Source: Psychroflexus salarius (GTDB lineage: Bacteria; Bacteroidota; Bacteroidia; Flavobacteriales; Flavobacteriaceae). Taken from it: 64,000 nucleotides of DNA. Both the position numbers and the translations under genes were made by a program. Each line of letters opens with the position of its first letter. Position 1 is the stretch's first letter. The notes beneath the pieces were generated by a model. The model worked only from the letters and a program-made list of their open reading frames with translations. It was not told the DNA's origin and made no database searches. Shown here one piece after another: positions 1-9,741 of the stretch. The stretch is taken from assembly GCF_900129035.1 (NCBI RefSeq), contig NZ_FQTW01000001.1:372001-436000 (forward strand). Reading direction: 5' to 3'.

Positions 1-2162
1 GTATCTCCACCGCAATGAAACATGGCGATAATGTGTTGATGATTTTAGAGCATAAAACCAATCAACCCCAATTTTTCAGCCGTAATTTAATGTGTCCAAC
101 CACTGGCATGTCTTATCCAAATCCCGAGCCTAACAGTTTTTCATTTAATTCACCTAAAGGTGCATGTCAAAAATGTAATGGTATAGGAGAACTTTATGAG
201 GTTAATGTTGACCGAATTATTCCCGATCGAAGTTTATCAATTAAACAAGGTGCTTTAGAACCTCATGGGAAGTTTAAAAAAAGTAATTGGGTATTTAAAC
301 AAATTGAAGCCATCTCAGAACACTTCAACTTTAAGCTTGATACAGCAATAAACGATATTCCTTCAGAAGCGCTTCAGGTCATTTTATATGGCGGCAAAGC
401 AAACTTCAAAAAATTTAGTGAAGCTTCTAAGGTTAACAAACGCTTTAGTTACAACTTTGAAGGCGTTGCCAAATTTATCGCGCAAACATTTCATCAAAAA
501 GAATCTTCAGCAAGCTTAAAACGTTGGGCAAAGCAATATATGGACAAAAAAGCATGCGACCAATGTCATGGTTCAAGGCTCAACAAAATTGCAAGACATT
601 ATAAATTTATTAACAAAACCATCGAAGATTTAATCTCGATGGATATTGATGAATTATTTTCATTTTTTAATTCCGCTGAAAAACAACTATCAACTTCTGA
701 ACTTAAAATTGCTAAAGAAATTATTAAGGAAATTCAAACTCGGCTGAAGTTTTTAGTTGATGTAGGACTTAACTACCTGAATTTAAATCGTGGTTCAAAA
801 ACCTTATCTGGCGGTGAAGCTCAGCGTATTAGATTAGCAACACAAATTGGCTCACAGTTAGTTGGTGTCTTGTACATTTTAGACGAACCAAGTATTGGCC
901 TACATCAACGTGATAACGAAAAACTGATCAACTCTCTTGAAGCTTTGCGCGATTTAGGAAATTCTGTTTTAGTTGTTGAACATGATAAAGATATGATAGA
1001 ACGCGCTAATCATGTAATTGATATCGGTCCGTTTGCTGGCAAAAATGGCGGCGAAATTATCAGTCAAGGTCATCCCAAACATTTACAAAAAGCTTCAACG
1101 ATGACGGCTGATTATCTGTCGGGTAAAAAGCAGATTGAAATCCCCAAAAAACGCCGAAAAGGCAATGGAAAACATCTGCATTTAGTTGGCGCAAAAGGTA
1201 ATAATTTAAAAGATGTGTCTGTAAAAATTCCGCTTGGAACTTTAACGCTAGTCACAGGTGTTTCAGGAAGCGGAAAATCAACTTTAATTAATGAAACGCT
1301 TTACCCTATTTTAAATAATCACATTTATAATGGGGTAAAAGAACCTTTAAGCTTTAAAACAATTAGAGGTTTAAAACACATTGATAAGGTTATTGATATT
1401 AACCAACAACCTATCGGCAGAACGCCTCGTTCTAATCCAGCAACTTACACTGGCGTTTTCAGCGAAATTAGAAACTTATTTACAAAAACACCTGAAGCGC
1501 AAATTCGAGGTTATAAACCTGGGCGTTTTAGCTTTAATGTTAAAGGTGGTCGTTGCGAAACTTGTCGTGGTGGCGGTGTAAAAGTGATTGAAATGAACTT
1601 CTTGCCTGATGTTTATGTAGAATGCGAAACTTGTATGGGCAAACGCTTTAATCGCGAAACTTTAGAGATGCGTTACAAAGGCAAATCAATTAGTGATGTA
1701 CTAGAAATGACTATTGATGAAGCTACTGACTTTTTTGAGCCCATCCCAAAAATATACCGAAAACTCAAAACTATTAAAGATGTTGGTTTAGGATATATCA
1801 CTTTAGGTCAACAAAGCACAACACTTTCTGGTGGTGAAGCGCAACGCATAAAACTAGCAACAGAATTATCTAAACGAAGTACAGGAAATACCTTTTATAT
1901 TTTAGATGAACCTACAACTGGCTTACATTTTGAAGATATTAGAATATTGATGAATGTGCTACAAAAACTGGTAGATATTGGTAATACTGTTCTTATTATT
2001 GAACACAATCTAGACGTCATAAAACTAGCTGATTACATATTTGATATTGGCTATGAAGGTGGCAAAAATGGCGGACAACTAGTTGCTAAAGGAACACCTG
2101 AACAAATTATTAAAGACAAAAAGAGTTACACTGCAAGATTCTTGAAAAAAGAGTTAATTTAG
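1..2162 (+). CDS. uvrA: Excinuclease ABC subunit A, UvrA (5' end outside window)
   Basis: UvrA is the DNA-damage recognition ATPase of nucleotide excision repair and loads UvrB at lesions. The reading frame is open to the left edge of the window (first full codon at base 3). About 719 residues are visible, against roughly 940 for the family, so the N-terminal Walker A lies outside. Visible are two ABC signature motifs (LSGGEAQRIRLA and LSGGEAQRIKLA), the second Walker A (GVSGSGKST), Walker B segments ending ILDEP, and zinc-binding pairs (CQKC, CDQCHG, CETCRGGG with CETCMGK). It heads a tight same-strand group: the next gene starts 20 bases after the stop. Identification is secure; the true start is not visible. 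Confidence 0.97.
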   Translation, partial: ISTAMKHGDNVLMILEHKTNQPQFFSRNLMCPTTGMSYPNPEPNSFSFNSPKGACQKCNGIGELYEVNVDRIIPDRSLSIKQGALEPHGKFKKSNWVFKQIEAISEHFNFKLDTAINDIPSEALQVILYGGKANFKKFSEASKVNKRFSYNFEGVAKFIAQTFHQKESSASLKRWAKQYMDKKACDQCHGSRLNKIARHYKFINKTIEDLISMDIDELFSFFNSAEKQLSTSELKIAKEIIKEIQTRLKFLVDVGLNYLNLNRGSKTLSGGEAQRIRLATQIGSQLVGVLYILDEPSIGLHQRDNEKLINSLEALRDLGNSVLVVEHDKDMIERANHVIDIGPFAGKNGGEIISQGHPKHLQKASTMTADYLSGKKQIEIPKKRRKGNGKHLHLVGAKGNNLKDVSVKIPLGTLTLVTGVSGSGKSTLINETLYPILNNHIYNGVKEPLSFKTIRGLKHIDKVIDINQQPIGRTPRSNPATYTGVFSEIRNLFTKTPEAQIRGYKPGRFSFNVKGGRCETCRGGGVKVIEMNFLPDVYVECETCMGKRFNRETLEMRYKGKSISDVLEMTIDEATDFFEPIPKIYRKLKTIKDVGLGYITLGQQSTTLSGGEAQRIKLATELSKRSTGNTFYILDEPTTGLHFEDIRILMNVLQKLVDIGNTVLIIEHNLDVIKLADYIFDIGYEGGKNGGQLVAKGTPEQIIKDKKSYTARFLKKELI

Positions 2163-2182
2163 CGCTCCTAAAAAATTTAACT

Positions 2183-2869
2183 ATGGTGACTAAACATTAT
2201 AAAAACTGGAACGAAATAAAGACAAATGATAGCTGGGCATTATTTAAAATAATGAGTGAATTTGTTTATGGATATGAACGTATGAGTGAAATTGGCCCAT
2301 GTGTTTCTGTTTTTGGTTCTGCACGAATGAAGCCAGGAGATAAATATTATGAACTAGCGACCAAAGTTTCAAACAAAATTGTAGAAAAAGGCTTTGGTGT
2401 TATCACTGGCGGCGGACCTGGCATCATGGAAGCTGGCAATAAAGGTGCTTATGAAGGTGGCGGAACTTCAGTTGGATTAAATATAGATTTACCTTTTGAA
2501 CAACACGATAACCCTTATATTGATCGTGACAAAAATTTAGAATTTGATTACTTTTTTGTTAGAAAAGTGATGTTTGTAAAATATTCACAAGGCTTTGTGG
2601 TCATGCCTGGCGGTTTTGGCACTTTGGACGAACTTTTTGAAGCAATTACATTAATACAAACTAAAAAAATTGATGAATTCCCGATAATTTTAGTAGGCAA
2701 AGAATTTTGGAGTGGTTTAATAGACTGGATAAAGTCTACACTTTCTGAAAATTTTAAAACTGTAAGTCCGAGTGATCTCGACTTAATTCATTTAGTAGAT
2801 ACTGAAGATGAAGTTGCTAATATATTAGACCAATTTTACAGCAAATTCAACTTAAGCCCTAATTTTTAA
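2183..2869 (+). CDS. LOG family protein (TIGR00730-type Rossmann fold)
   Basis: This 228-residue protein has the LOG hallmark PGGFGTLDE (PGGxGTxxE) and the glycine-rich GGGPGIMEAGNKGA segment. Family members such as plant LOG and its bacterial relatives are nucleoside 5'-monophosphate phosphoribohydrolases, historically mislabelled lysine decarboxylases. The physiological substrate here is unknown. It follows uvrA by 20 bases and precedes the exported nuclease-like gene by 3 bases, so it is probably co-transcribed. There is no signal peptide, so it should be cytoplasmic. The family assignment is firm and the reaction is inferred from the family. Confidence 0.9.
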   Translation: MVTKHYKNWNEIKTNDSWALFKIMSEFVYGYERMSEIGPCVSVFGSARMKPGDKYYELATKVSNKIVEKGFGVITGGGPGIMEAGNKGAYEGGGTSVGLNIDLPFEQHDNPYIDRDKNLEFDYFFVRKVMFVKYSQGFVVMPGGFGTLDELFEAITLIQTKKIDEFPIILVGKEFWSGLIDWIKSTLSENFKTVSPSDLDLIHLVDTEDEVANILDQFYSKFNLSPNF

Positions 2870-2872
2870 TAC

Positions 2873-4117
2873 ATGCTAAAAAAACGAGTTTTACTGTTTA
2901 TTGCAGTATGTTTCTTAAATGGTTTCAATCGATTAAACAGTCAAGAAACCATTAAAACAATGTTTTATAATTTATTAAATTTTTCGGAAGCACCGCCAAC
3001 AGATCGGGCTGATATTTTAAACAATATTTTAGCGACATATCAACCAGATATTTTCATGGTTGCTGAATTACAATCACCAGCTGACCGAGATTTAATTTTA
3101 AACAATTCGTTTAATTATACAGGGCAAAACATAACAGCTGCACCATTTGTTTTTAACACTTCAGGTTTTGCTAGTCTTAATCAATTGGTGTTTTATGATG
3201 ATGATAAAATGACTTTAATTAGTTCGACTCAAATTCAAACTAACATTAGGGATATTAACCATTATAAGTTTGAGCTTTCCACCAATCAAAACGAAATTTT
3301 AGATGTTTTTGTGGCACATTTTAAAGCAGCTCAAGGCGATGAAAATGTTCAGGAACGTTTAGCTGAAGCCAATGCATTTATAAATTATGCTTCAAATAAT
3401 CTCACATCTAATTCTAACGTAATATTCGGAGGTGATTTTAATTTTTATACAGCACAAGAACCCGCTTTTCAGACCATCTTATTTGGTACTCAAAGCCTTT
3501 CTTTTTTAGATCCTATTAACAGAATGGGCGATTGGAACAGTAATTTTAATTTTCAAGATGTTCACACCCAAAGTACGAGGTTAAGCAATAATAGCTTTGA
3601 CAATTTTGGTGCTGGTGGAGGTTTAGATGATCGGTTTGACTTTATTTTTATTTCGGATAATCTAACTTCAGATAGCAACCCAATTCGGTACGCTGAAGGC
3701 AGTTATAAAGCCTATGGCAATAATGCTAATTGTTATAATGACAATATTAACTTCAGCAATTGCACTGGAACATTTTCGCAATCACTAAGAGATTTGCTTT
3801 ATGATATGAGTGACCATTTACCTGTTGTGATGAATCTTGAAATCGACTCTAATTTCTTAGCATCCCAACAATTTCAACTTAATAATTCGGTGAGTTTTTT
3901 AGAAGGCAATTTGGTCTCTGAAAGACTTCAACTTCAATTTAATGATAATGTGATTGGTAAAAAACTTCGTATTTACAACCAATTAGGCCAATTAGTCAAA
4001 CTTCATACAATAGAATCGAATATTGAAAGTTTAGATATTGAATCATTTAATAATGGCTTTTTCTTTCTTAAAATAGAACATTTAGATGGCGCATTAAAAT
4101 TCATAAAAAACCAATAA
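2873..4117 (+). CDS. Secreted endonuclease/exonuclease/phosphatase-fold protein with T9SS sorting domain
   Basis: This 414-residue exported protein starts with a signal peptide (about residues 1-24, ending LNSQ). The body has the endonuclease/exonuclease/phosphatase fold: MVAELQS carries the metal-binding Glu, FGGDFNF resembles the GDFN catalytic motif, and SDHLPVVM is the C-terminal His motif. The last 70 or so residues (RIYNQLGQLV, then NGFFFLKIE) look like a type A T9SS C-terminal sorting domain. The protein is therefore probably exported across the outer membrane and acts on extracellular nucleic acid or phosphoester substrates. It sits between the LOG gene and the M1-like gene with gaps of 3 and 1 bases. 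Exact substrate is unknown. Confidence 0.82.
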   Translation: MLKKRVLLFIAVCFLNGFNRLNSQETIKTMFYNLLNFSEAPPTDRADILNNILATYQPDIFMVAELQSPADRDLILNNSFNYTGQNITAAPFVFNTSGFASLNQLVFYDDDKMTLISSTQIQTNIRDINHYKFELSTNQNEILDVFVAHFKAAQGDENVQERLAEANAFINYASNNLTSNSNVIFGGDFNFYTAQEPAFQTILFGTQSLSFLDPINRMGDWNSNFNFQDVHTQSTRLSNNSFDNFGAGGGLDDRFDFIFISDNLTSDSNPIRYAEGSYKAYGNNANCYNDNINFSNCTGTFSQSLRDLLYDMSDHLPVVMNLEIDSNFLASQQFQLNNSVSFLEGNLVSERLQLQFNDNVIGKKLRIYNQLGQLVKLHTIESNIESLDIESFNNGFFFLKIEHLDGALKFIKNQ

Positions 4118-4118
4118 A

Positions 4119-6926
4119 TTGAAAACCCAAATTTATATTTTTTGTTGTCTTTTTATAGGTCTAATTAATGCACAGGAACGCCATAAAATTGAAGCAGAAA
4201 TTTATGGGAATGATAGCTTTAAGCAACTAGACGTTTCTCAAAAAGTCACATATTTCAACAATTCTAAACAGAAATTAGACACCCTATTTTTTTACGACTG
4301 GAACAATGCCTTCTCACAAAAAACAAGCCCTTTAGCAAAAAGATTTGCCGAAGAATATACACGAAAATTTCACTTTTCAAGCAAAGAAGAACGTGGCTAT
4401 ACGAAAATAAAAACAGCAAGTATAAATGGTGTTTCAGTTGAAGTTTCTCGTGTTAATCAACAGCCTGATCTAGCTTATATTATTCTTGATAAAGCACTTT
4501 TACCAAATCAAAATATTGACATCAATTTCACTTTTAAACTTCAAATACCTGACAAAAAATTTACGAAAGTTGGTTGGTCTGATACAAAGATTAGCTTAAA
4601 ACATTATTTACTTACACCAGCGATTTTTAATAAAAAATGGATTTTGTATAGTCATAAAGATTTAAACGATTTACCTATACAAGCGATAGATTATAAATTG
4701 AAAATTGATGTTCCAAAACACTTAATTCTAAATTCAAGTTTTGAAACTTCAAGGGTTGACTTTAGAGCTGATCGTAACCGTTTTACCCTTATTGAAGCTA
4801 ATAAGTATAATGCCGATTTATTTTTAACAACTACAAATGAATTTGAAACGGTAAAAACTGACGTAGTCGAAATTATTTCAAATATTGGTGATAGCAATTT
4901 AAGGCCTGAAATTAAAGCCATTATTAGTGATCGAATTGCGTTTTTTTTACAAAAGAAAATTGGCAAATTCCCTCACAAAAAAATTATTTTATCTGAAACT
5001 GATTACAATCTATCGCCCGTTTATGGTTTAAATCAGTTGCCAGAATTTATCAGACCATTTCCTGATGGGTTTCAATACGACATAAAGCTATTAAAAACCT
5101 TTACACGCCAATACTTAAGGCAATTCAAACAAGTTGACTCTCGCCAAGATGCTTGGTTATTAGATGCTATTTGCACCAAACTAATGATAGACTATGTAAA
5201 AACCTATTACCCAAACATGAAGCTTTTAGGAAGTTTTAGTGAGTTTTTTGGTGTTAAATGGTTTCACGCCTCAGACTTAAAGTTTAACGATCGGTATCAG
5301 TTTATTCACGAAACTATGATTCGTCAAAATTTAAGTCAACCTGCAAATTTACCACTTGACCATCAGCTTAAATTCAATCAACAACTTTCTAATCCCTATA
5401 AAATAGGCATAGGACTTGATTATCTATCTGATTATATAGGAACTAAAGCCTTGAACAAAGCTATTAAATTAAGTTTTACCAATGAAGCTTATCAATTTAC
5501 AGCTCAGGAATTTCAAAAGAACTTAAAACTTCAAACAGAGCAACCAATCGATTGGTTTTTTGACAATTATATTGGAAGCTATAAAGATATCGACTTTAAA
5601 ATTGGTGAAGTTAAACTTAGCCAAAATTCTACATCTATTGAAGTCGTTAATCTAACCAGAAACCCAATGCCTGTTAAACTAGGTTTGTATGATGATGATA
5701 CATTTTTGACTTCAATTTGGGTTGAAGCTTTCTCTGAAGAATCAAAAACAATCAAAATTGAAAATAGTAAAACTAATAAGTTTGTAATCAACTACGATTA
5801 TAAATTACCTGAATTCAACCAAAGAAACAATACAAAACGAAAAGGAAAATTATTAAATAAGCCCATTCAATTTCGATTTTTAGAAGATATTGAAGATCCA
5901 GATTATAATCAAGCTTTTGTAATTCCTGAATTTACTTACAATTTATATGACGGTTTAGCGCTAGGAACTAAATTATATAACACGTCTTTACTCCCAAAAA
6001 ACTTCAGTTATAAAATAAGCCCAAAATACGGTTTAGGAAGTAACGCCTTAGTTGGTTCTGCAGGCTTTGATCATAAGTTATTTTTTAAACAACAGCCACT
6101 TTTTCAAATCACTTACGGGTTAAACGGATCTAGGTTTTCTTACAATAACAACTTGTTTTACAATCGCTATTCTGGCTTTTTACAATTCAGTTATCGACCA
6201 ACAAATTTGAGAGATAATCGCCGGCATTACTTAACGCTTAGATCGGTTAATGTAGACCAAGATGAAAGCCCAATCATTGAAACAGAAGAACCAAATTATA
6301 ATGTTTTTAATATCAATTACAGTTTTCAAAACAAGAACTTAGATCATTTTTTTACCACAAGTATTGACTACGAAATTGCAAAAAAATTCAGTAAACTATC
6401 TGCTTCAGTCCGTTACAGAAAATTATTTAATAATAACCGTCAAATCAATCTCCGATTTTTTACAGGATTATTTTTATTTAATGACAATAATGATTCTGAC
6501 TATTTTAGTTTTGGTATAGATCGCCCGACTGATTATTTATTTGATTATAATTATTACGGTCGTAGTGAAGATAGTGGCGTATTTAGTCAACAATTTATTA
6601 TGGCAGACGCTGGATTTAAATCAATTTTTGAAGACCGGTTTGCCAATCAATGGGTTTCAAGTGTTAACATGAGTACAACTATTTGGAACTGGATTTTTGC
6701 CTATGGTGATGCTGGTTTTTTTAAAGATTCTGGTAATTCTGCAAAGTTTATTTACGATTCAGGCATTCGACTTAATCTTGTTGAAGATTATTTTGAATTA
6801 TATTTTCCAGTTTACTCAAATAATGGATGGGAACTTGCTGAAGACGCATATGATCAGCGCATTCGGTTTATTGCCACTTTAGACTTTAAAACCTTGTTAG
6901 GTCTATTTAAGCGAAAATGGTACTAA
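4119..6926 (+). CDS. M1-peptidase-like protein lacking HExxH, with C-terminal beta-barrel-like region
   Basis: This 935-residue exported protein starts at TTG one base after the preceding stop; the TTG directly precedes a good signal peptide (KTQIYIFCCLFIGLINAQ), which supports this unusual start. Residues of about 20-510 resemble gluzincin (M1) aminopeptidases, for example in the FFDNYIGSYKDIDFKI segment. The stretch where HExxH is expected (about 324-332) reads LLKTFTRQY, and the position of the downstream Glu ligand reads WLLDA. No HExxH occurs anywhere. From about residue 590 the sequence alternates aromatic and polar residues in many short strands and ends KRKWY, as in outer-membrane barrels. 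It is probably a non-catalytic surface or assembly protein. Function unknown. Confidence 0.72.
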   Translation: MKTQIYIFCCLFIGLINAQERHKIEAEIYGNDSFKQLDVSQKVTYFNNSKQKLDTLFFYDWNNAFSQKTSPLAKRFAEEYTRKFHFSSKEERGYTKIKTASINGVSVEVSRVNQQPDLAYIILDKALLPNQNIDINFTFKLQIPDKKFTKVGWSDTKISLKHYLLTPAIFNKKWILYSHKDLNDLPIQAIDYKLKIDVPKHLILNSSFETSRVDFRADRNRFTLIEANKYNADLFLTTTNEFETVKTDVVEIISNIGDSNLRPEIKAIISDRIAFFLQKKIGKFPHKKIILSETDYNLSPVYGLNQLPEFIRPFPDGFQYDIKLLKTFTRQYLRQFKQVDSRQDAWLLDAICTKLMIDYVKTYYPNMKLLGSFSEFFGVKWFHASDLKFNDRYQFIHETMIRQNLSQPANLPLDHQLKFNQQLSNPYKIGIGLDYLSDYIGTKALNKAIKLSFTNEAYQFTAQEFQKNLKLQTEQPIDWFFDNYIGSYKDIDFKIGEVKLSQNSTSIEVVNLTRNPMPVKLGLYDDDTFLTSIWVEAFSEESKTIKIENSKTNKFVINYDYKLPEFNQRNNTKRKGKLLNKPIQFRFLEDIEDPDYNQAFVIPEFTYNLYDGLALGTKLYNTSLLPKNFSYKISPKYGLGSNALVGSAGFDHKLFFKQQPLFQITYGLNGSRFSYNNNLFYNRYSGFLQFSYRPTNLRDNRRHYLTLRSVNVDQDESPIIETEEPNYNVFNINYSFQNKNLDHFFTTSIDYEIAKKFSKLSASVRYRKLFNNNRQINLRFFTGLFLFNDNNDSDYFSFGIDRPTDYLFDYNYYGRSEDSGVFSQQFIMADAGFKSIFEDRFANQWVSSVNMSTTIWNWIFAYGDAGFFKDSGNSAKFIYDSGIRLNLVEDYFELYFPVYSNNGWELAEDAYDQRIRFIATLDFKTLLGLFKRKWY

Positions 6927-6940
6927 ATATTAAAATTTAT

Positions 6941-6958
6941 GTTTTTATCAATAAAAAC
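6941..6958 (+). terminator. Weak hairpin after the M1-like gene
   Basis: An AT-only stem GTTTTTAT/ATAAAAAC with a very short loop lies 15 bases after the stop of the M1-like gene, followed by GATTTTAT rather than a clean T-run. It may end the uvrA operon but is thermodynamically poor. Confidence 0.3.
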
Positions 6959-7041
6959 GATTTTATACTGAAAATACTTCAACAAAACACCAAATAGCGA
7001 TTTATTTTTCAATAAAATTTAAAATTCAGTCAAAATTCATC

Positions 7042-7072
7042 TTGACATTTTAAGCTAATTTCTGTATCTTCG
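7042..7072 (+). promoter_or_regulatory. Flavobacterial sigma-A-type promoter of the E1 dehydrogenase gene
   Basis: TTGAC at 7042-7046 and TATCTTCG at 7065-7072 match the Bacteroidota pattern TTG-N19/20-TAnnTT(T/C)G. The -7 element lies about 20 bases upstream of the ATG at 7094, consistent with a short leader. This is the clearest promoter in the window. Confidence 0.65.
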
Positions 7073-7093
7073 CATCAATTCAAATTAAGACAA

Positions 7094-9502
7094 ATGCAGG
7101 AAAAGGTTCAAAATAAAGATATTTCTTTTGATGAATTTAAATCAGAAGTTTTAAATGATTATAAAATTGCTGTTACAAGTAGAGAGTGTAGCTTACTAGG
7201 TCGCAGAGAAGTCTTGACTGGTAAAGCTAAGTTTGGGATATTTGGTGATGGTAAAGAAGTACCTCAACTCGCTTGGGCAAAATCTTTCAAAAACGGTGAT
7301 TTTAGATCAGGTTACTACCGTGACCAAACCTTTATGATGGCTATAGGTGAATTAAGTATCGAACAGTTTTTTGCTGGTTTATATGCCAATACCGATCTTG
7401 ATGAAGAGCCAATGTCTGGTGGGCGACAAATGGGCGGTCATTTCATGACACATTCATTAAATAAAGATGGTTCCTGGAAAAACCTTACTGAACAAAAAAA
7501 TTCAAGCGCAGACATCTCTCCTACTGCAGGACAAATGCCTCGATTACTTGGCTTAGCCCAAGCCTCAAAAATTTATCGCCACGAATCTAATATAGATGGT
7601 ACTAATTTTTCTAAAAATGGTAATGAAATTGCTTGGGGAACAATTGGTAATGCTAGTACAAGTGAAGGTTTATTCTGGGAAACATTTAATGCGGCTGGTG
7701 TTTTACAAGTGCCAATGGTAATTAATGTTTGGGATGATGACTACGGAATTTCAGTTCATGCTCGACATCAAACGACTAAAGAAAATATTTCAAAAATTTT
7801 GATGGGTTTTCAGCGTGATGACAATGATGATGGTTATGAAATTATTGTTGTAAAAGGTTGGGATTATCCTGCATTAATTGAAGCCTACCAAAAAGCAGAA
7901 GCCATTGCCCGAGAAAAACATGTGCCCGTTTTAATTCATGTGGTCGAATTAACACAACCTCAAGGTCATTCTACTTCAGGCTCGCATGAACGTTATAAGG
8001 ATAAAGATCGTTTAGAGTGGGAAAAAGAACACGATTGCAACCTAAAAATGCGTCAATGGATGCTTGATAATGGTATTGCAACTGATGAAGAACTTAGTGA
8101 ACTCGAAAAGTCTATTAAAAAAGAAGTTCGTAACGGTAAAAAAGCAGCATGGACAGCCTTTGGTAAGCAAGCCAAAGCCTACAATAAAGAGTTAATTAAG
8201 TTACTAAAAGATTTAGCAGAAAGTAGTGAAAACAAATCATTCATAACTAACCTAGTTAATGAATTAAGTGATAATAGTGAGCCATTAAAAAGCATTGTTT
8301 ATGCAACAGGTCGTAAAGCTTTAAGATATGTTAGAAACGAATCTACTGAAGCAAAATCTAGCTTAATTAACTGGTTAAACGATTTTCAACAAAAAGTTCA
8401 ACCTGACTACAGTAGCCATTTATGGAGTCCTTATGAAGCTAGCGCTAAAAATATTGCCGAAGTTTTACCAGAATATGATAATGATTCAGAAACAGTTGAT
8501 GCACGTGTTATTATGCGTGACAATTTTGAAGCAATTTTTAAATCAAGACCACAAACTTTAGTGTTTGGTGAAGACTCTGGTGAAATTGGTGATGTAAATC
8601 AAGGCTTAGAAGGTTTACAAGAAAAATTTGGAGAATTACGAGTTTCAGATACAGGAATTAGGGAGGCGACTATCTTAGGCCAAGGTATTGGTATGGCATT
8701 AAGAGGTTTACGCCCTATTGCTGAAATTCAATATTTAGACTATTTGCTCTATGCTTTACAAATCATGAGCGATGATTTAGCCACAACGTTATATCGTTCA
8801 AAAGGAAAACAAAAAGCTCCATTAATTGTAAGAACACGTGGTCACAGACTTGAAGGCATCTGGCATTCAGGATCGCCAATGGGTGGTATTCTAAACTTAT
8901 TACGTGGTGTTAATGTTCTAGTTCCAAGAAATATGACAAAAGCAGCTGGATTCTATAATACCATGCTTGAAAGCGATGAACCAGCGCTAATTGTAGAATG
9001 CCTAAATGGCTACCGATTAAAAGAACAATTACCTACTAATTTAGGCGAATTTAAAACGCCTGTTGGTCAAGTTGAAACCATTAGAGAAGGAAATGATGTT
9101 AGTGTTGTATCATATGGTTCAACGCTTAGAATTATTGAAAAGGCTGCAAATGAACTTGAAGAAGTTGGTATTTCAGTTGAAATTATTGATGTTCAATCTC
9201 TACTTCCATTTGATTTAAATCATGATTTAGTTAAAAGCGTTGCTAAAACCAACCGATTATTAGTGGTTGATGAAGATGTACCAGGTGGTGCTTCTGCTTT
9301 TATCCTACAAAAGATTGTAGATGAACAAAATGCATATCAATATCTGGATAGTAAGCCACAAACACTAACAGCTAAAGCACACCGACCTGCTTATGGCACT
9401 GATGGTGATTACTTCTCTAAACCTTCAGCTGAAGATATTTTTGAAAAAGTATATAGCATTATGCATGAATTTAACCCAGCACAATTTCCGAAGTTGATGT
9501 AG
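7094..9502 (+). CDS. Fused alpha/beta E1 component, 2-oxoacid (branched-chain type) dehydrogenase
   Basis: The 802 residues join an E1-alpha half (about 1-390) and an E1-beta half (about 470-802), normally separate subunits. Fused versions are common in Bacteroidota. The thiamine-diphosphate region reads GTIGNASTSEGLFWETFNAA followed by INVWDDDYGISV. The beta half carries LVFGEDSGEIGDVNQGLEGL and GIREATILGQGIGMALRG. The enzyme would decarboxylate branched-chain 2-oxoacids and reductively acylate the lipoyl E2, supplying branched-chain acyl-CoA for iso-fatty acids. E2 and E3 are not in the window. It is a single-gene unit with its own promoter and a strong terminator. A pyruvate preference cannot be excluded. 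Confidence 0.88.
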   Translation: MQEKVQNKDISFDEFKSEVLNDYKIAVTSRECSLLGRREVLTGKAKFGIFGDGKEVPQLAWAKSFKNGDFRSGYYRDQTFMMAIGELSIEQFFAGLYANTDLDEEPMSGGRQMGGHFMTHSLNKDGSWKNLTEQKNSSADISPTAGQMPRLLGLAQASKIYRHESNIDGTNFSKNGNEIAWGTIGNASTSEGLFWETFNAAGVLQVPMVINVWDDDYGISVHARHQTTKENISKILMGFQRDDNDDGYEIIVVKGWDYPALIEAYQKAEAIAREKHVPVLIHVVELTQPQGHSTSGSHERYKDKDRLEWEKEHDCNLKMRQWMLDNGIATDEELSELEKSIKKEVRNGKKAAWTAFGKQAKAYNKELIKLLKDLAESSENKSFITNLVNELSDNSEPLKSIVYATGRKALRYVRNESTEAKSSLINWLNDFQQKVQPDYSSHLWSPYEASAKNIAEVLPEYDNDSETVDARVIMRDNFEAIFKSRPQTLVFGEDSGEIGDVNQGLEGLQEKFGELRVSDTGIREATILGQGIGMALRGLRPIAEIQYLDYLLYALQIMSDDLATTLYRSKGKQKAPLIVRTRGHRLEGIWHSGSPMGGILNLLRGVNVLVPRNMTKAAGFYNTMLESDEPALIVECLNGYRLKEQLPTNLGEFKTPVGQVETIREGNDVSVVSYGSTLRIIEKAANELEEVGISVEIIDVQSLLPFDLNHDLVKSVAKTNRLLVVDEDVPGGASAFILQKIVDEQNAYQYLDSKPQTLTAKAHRPAYGTDGDYFSKPSAEDIFEKVYSIMHEFNPAQFPKLM

Positions 9503-9526
9503 TTTAAATTCAGCTAATCACTCAAT

Positions 9527-9560
9527 ACCGATTTAATATATTAATTAAATCGGTTTTTTT
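9527..9560 (+). terminator. Rho-independent terminator of the E1 gene
   Basis: A perfect 11-bp stem ACCGATTTAAT/ATTAAATCGGT with a 6-base loop is followed by TTTTTT, beginning 25 bases after the E1 stop codon. Confidence 0.85.
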
Positions 9561-9741
9561 ATACCAAATTTTCTATGAAATGAGATAAAAGAAATTGAAT
9601 TATAGTTGTCTTAATCAAGGCAAAAAAAATTAATCCCGTCCCGACGTTTCGGGATCGGGACTAGCTACGTTTCATTTTTTTAACGAAGAGAAAGGCAATC
9701 AGAAACTATTTATTTGTCTTGTTTTATGGTATATTTGGTAT
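9561..9741. mobile_element. Candidate small non-autonomous (MITE/REP-like) element
   Basis: The gap between the E1 terminator and the ydbT-like gene is bounded by a perfect 9-base inverted repeat, ATACCAAAT (9561-9569) and ATTTGGTAT (9733-9741). Imperfect similarity continues inward (TTCTATGAAA against ATACCATAAA). In its middle is a GC-rich hairpin (9634-9660) unlike the surrounding AT-rich DNA. It has no coding potential. The right end overlaps the last base of the neighbouring stop codon. The element is inferred only from these ends and the hairpin; no second copy was noticed in the window. Confidence 0.4.
9634..9660. repeat. GC-rich palindrome (REP-like hairpin)
   Basis: TCCCG-TCCCGA, loop CGTT, TCGGGA-T-CGGGA: a 6-bp inner and a 5-bp outer stem separated by one bulged T. 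The arms are themselves duplicated (TCCCG twice, CGGGA twice). There is no T-run on either side, so it does not look like an ordinary terminator. Confidence 0.65.

Noticed and set aside
4119-6926. HETM in the M1-like protein as a zinc motif
   Set aside because: The sequence FIHETMIRQN lacks the second His of HExxH and lies downstream of the expected position.
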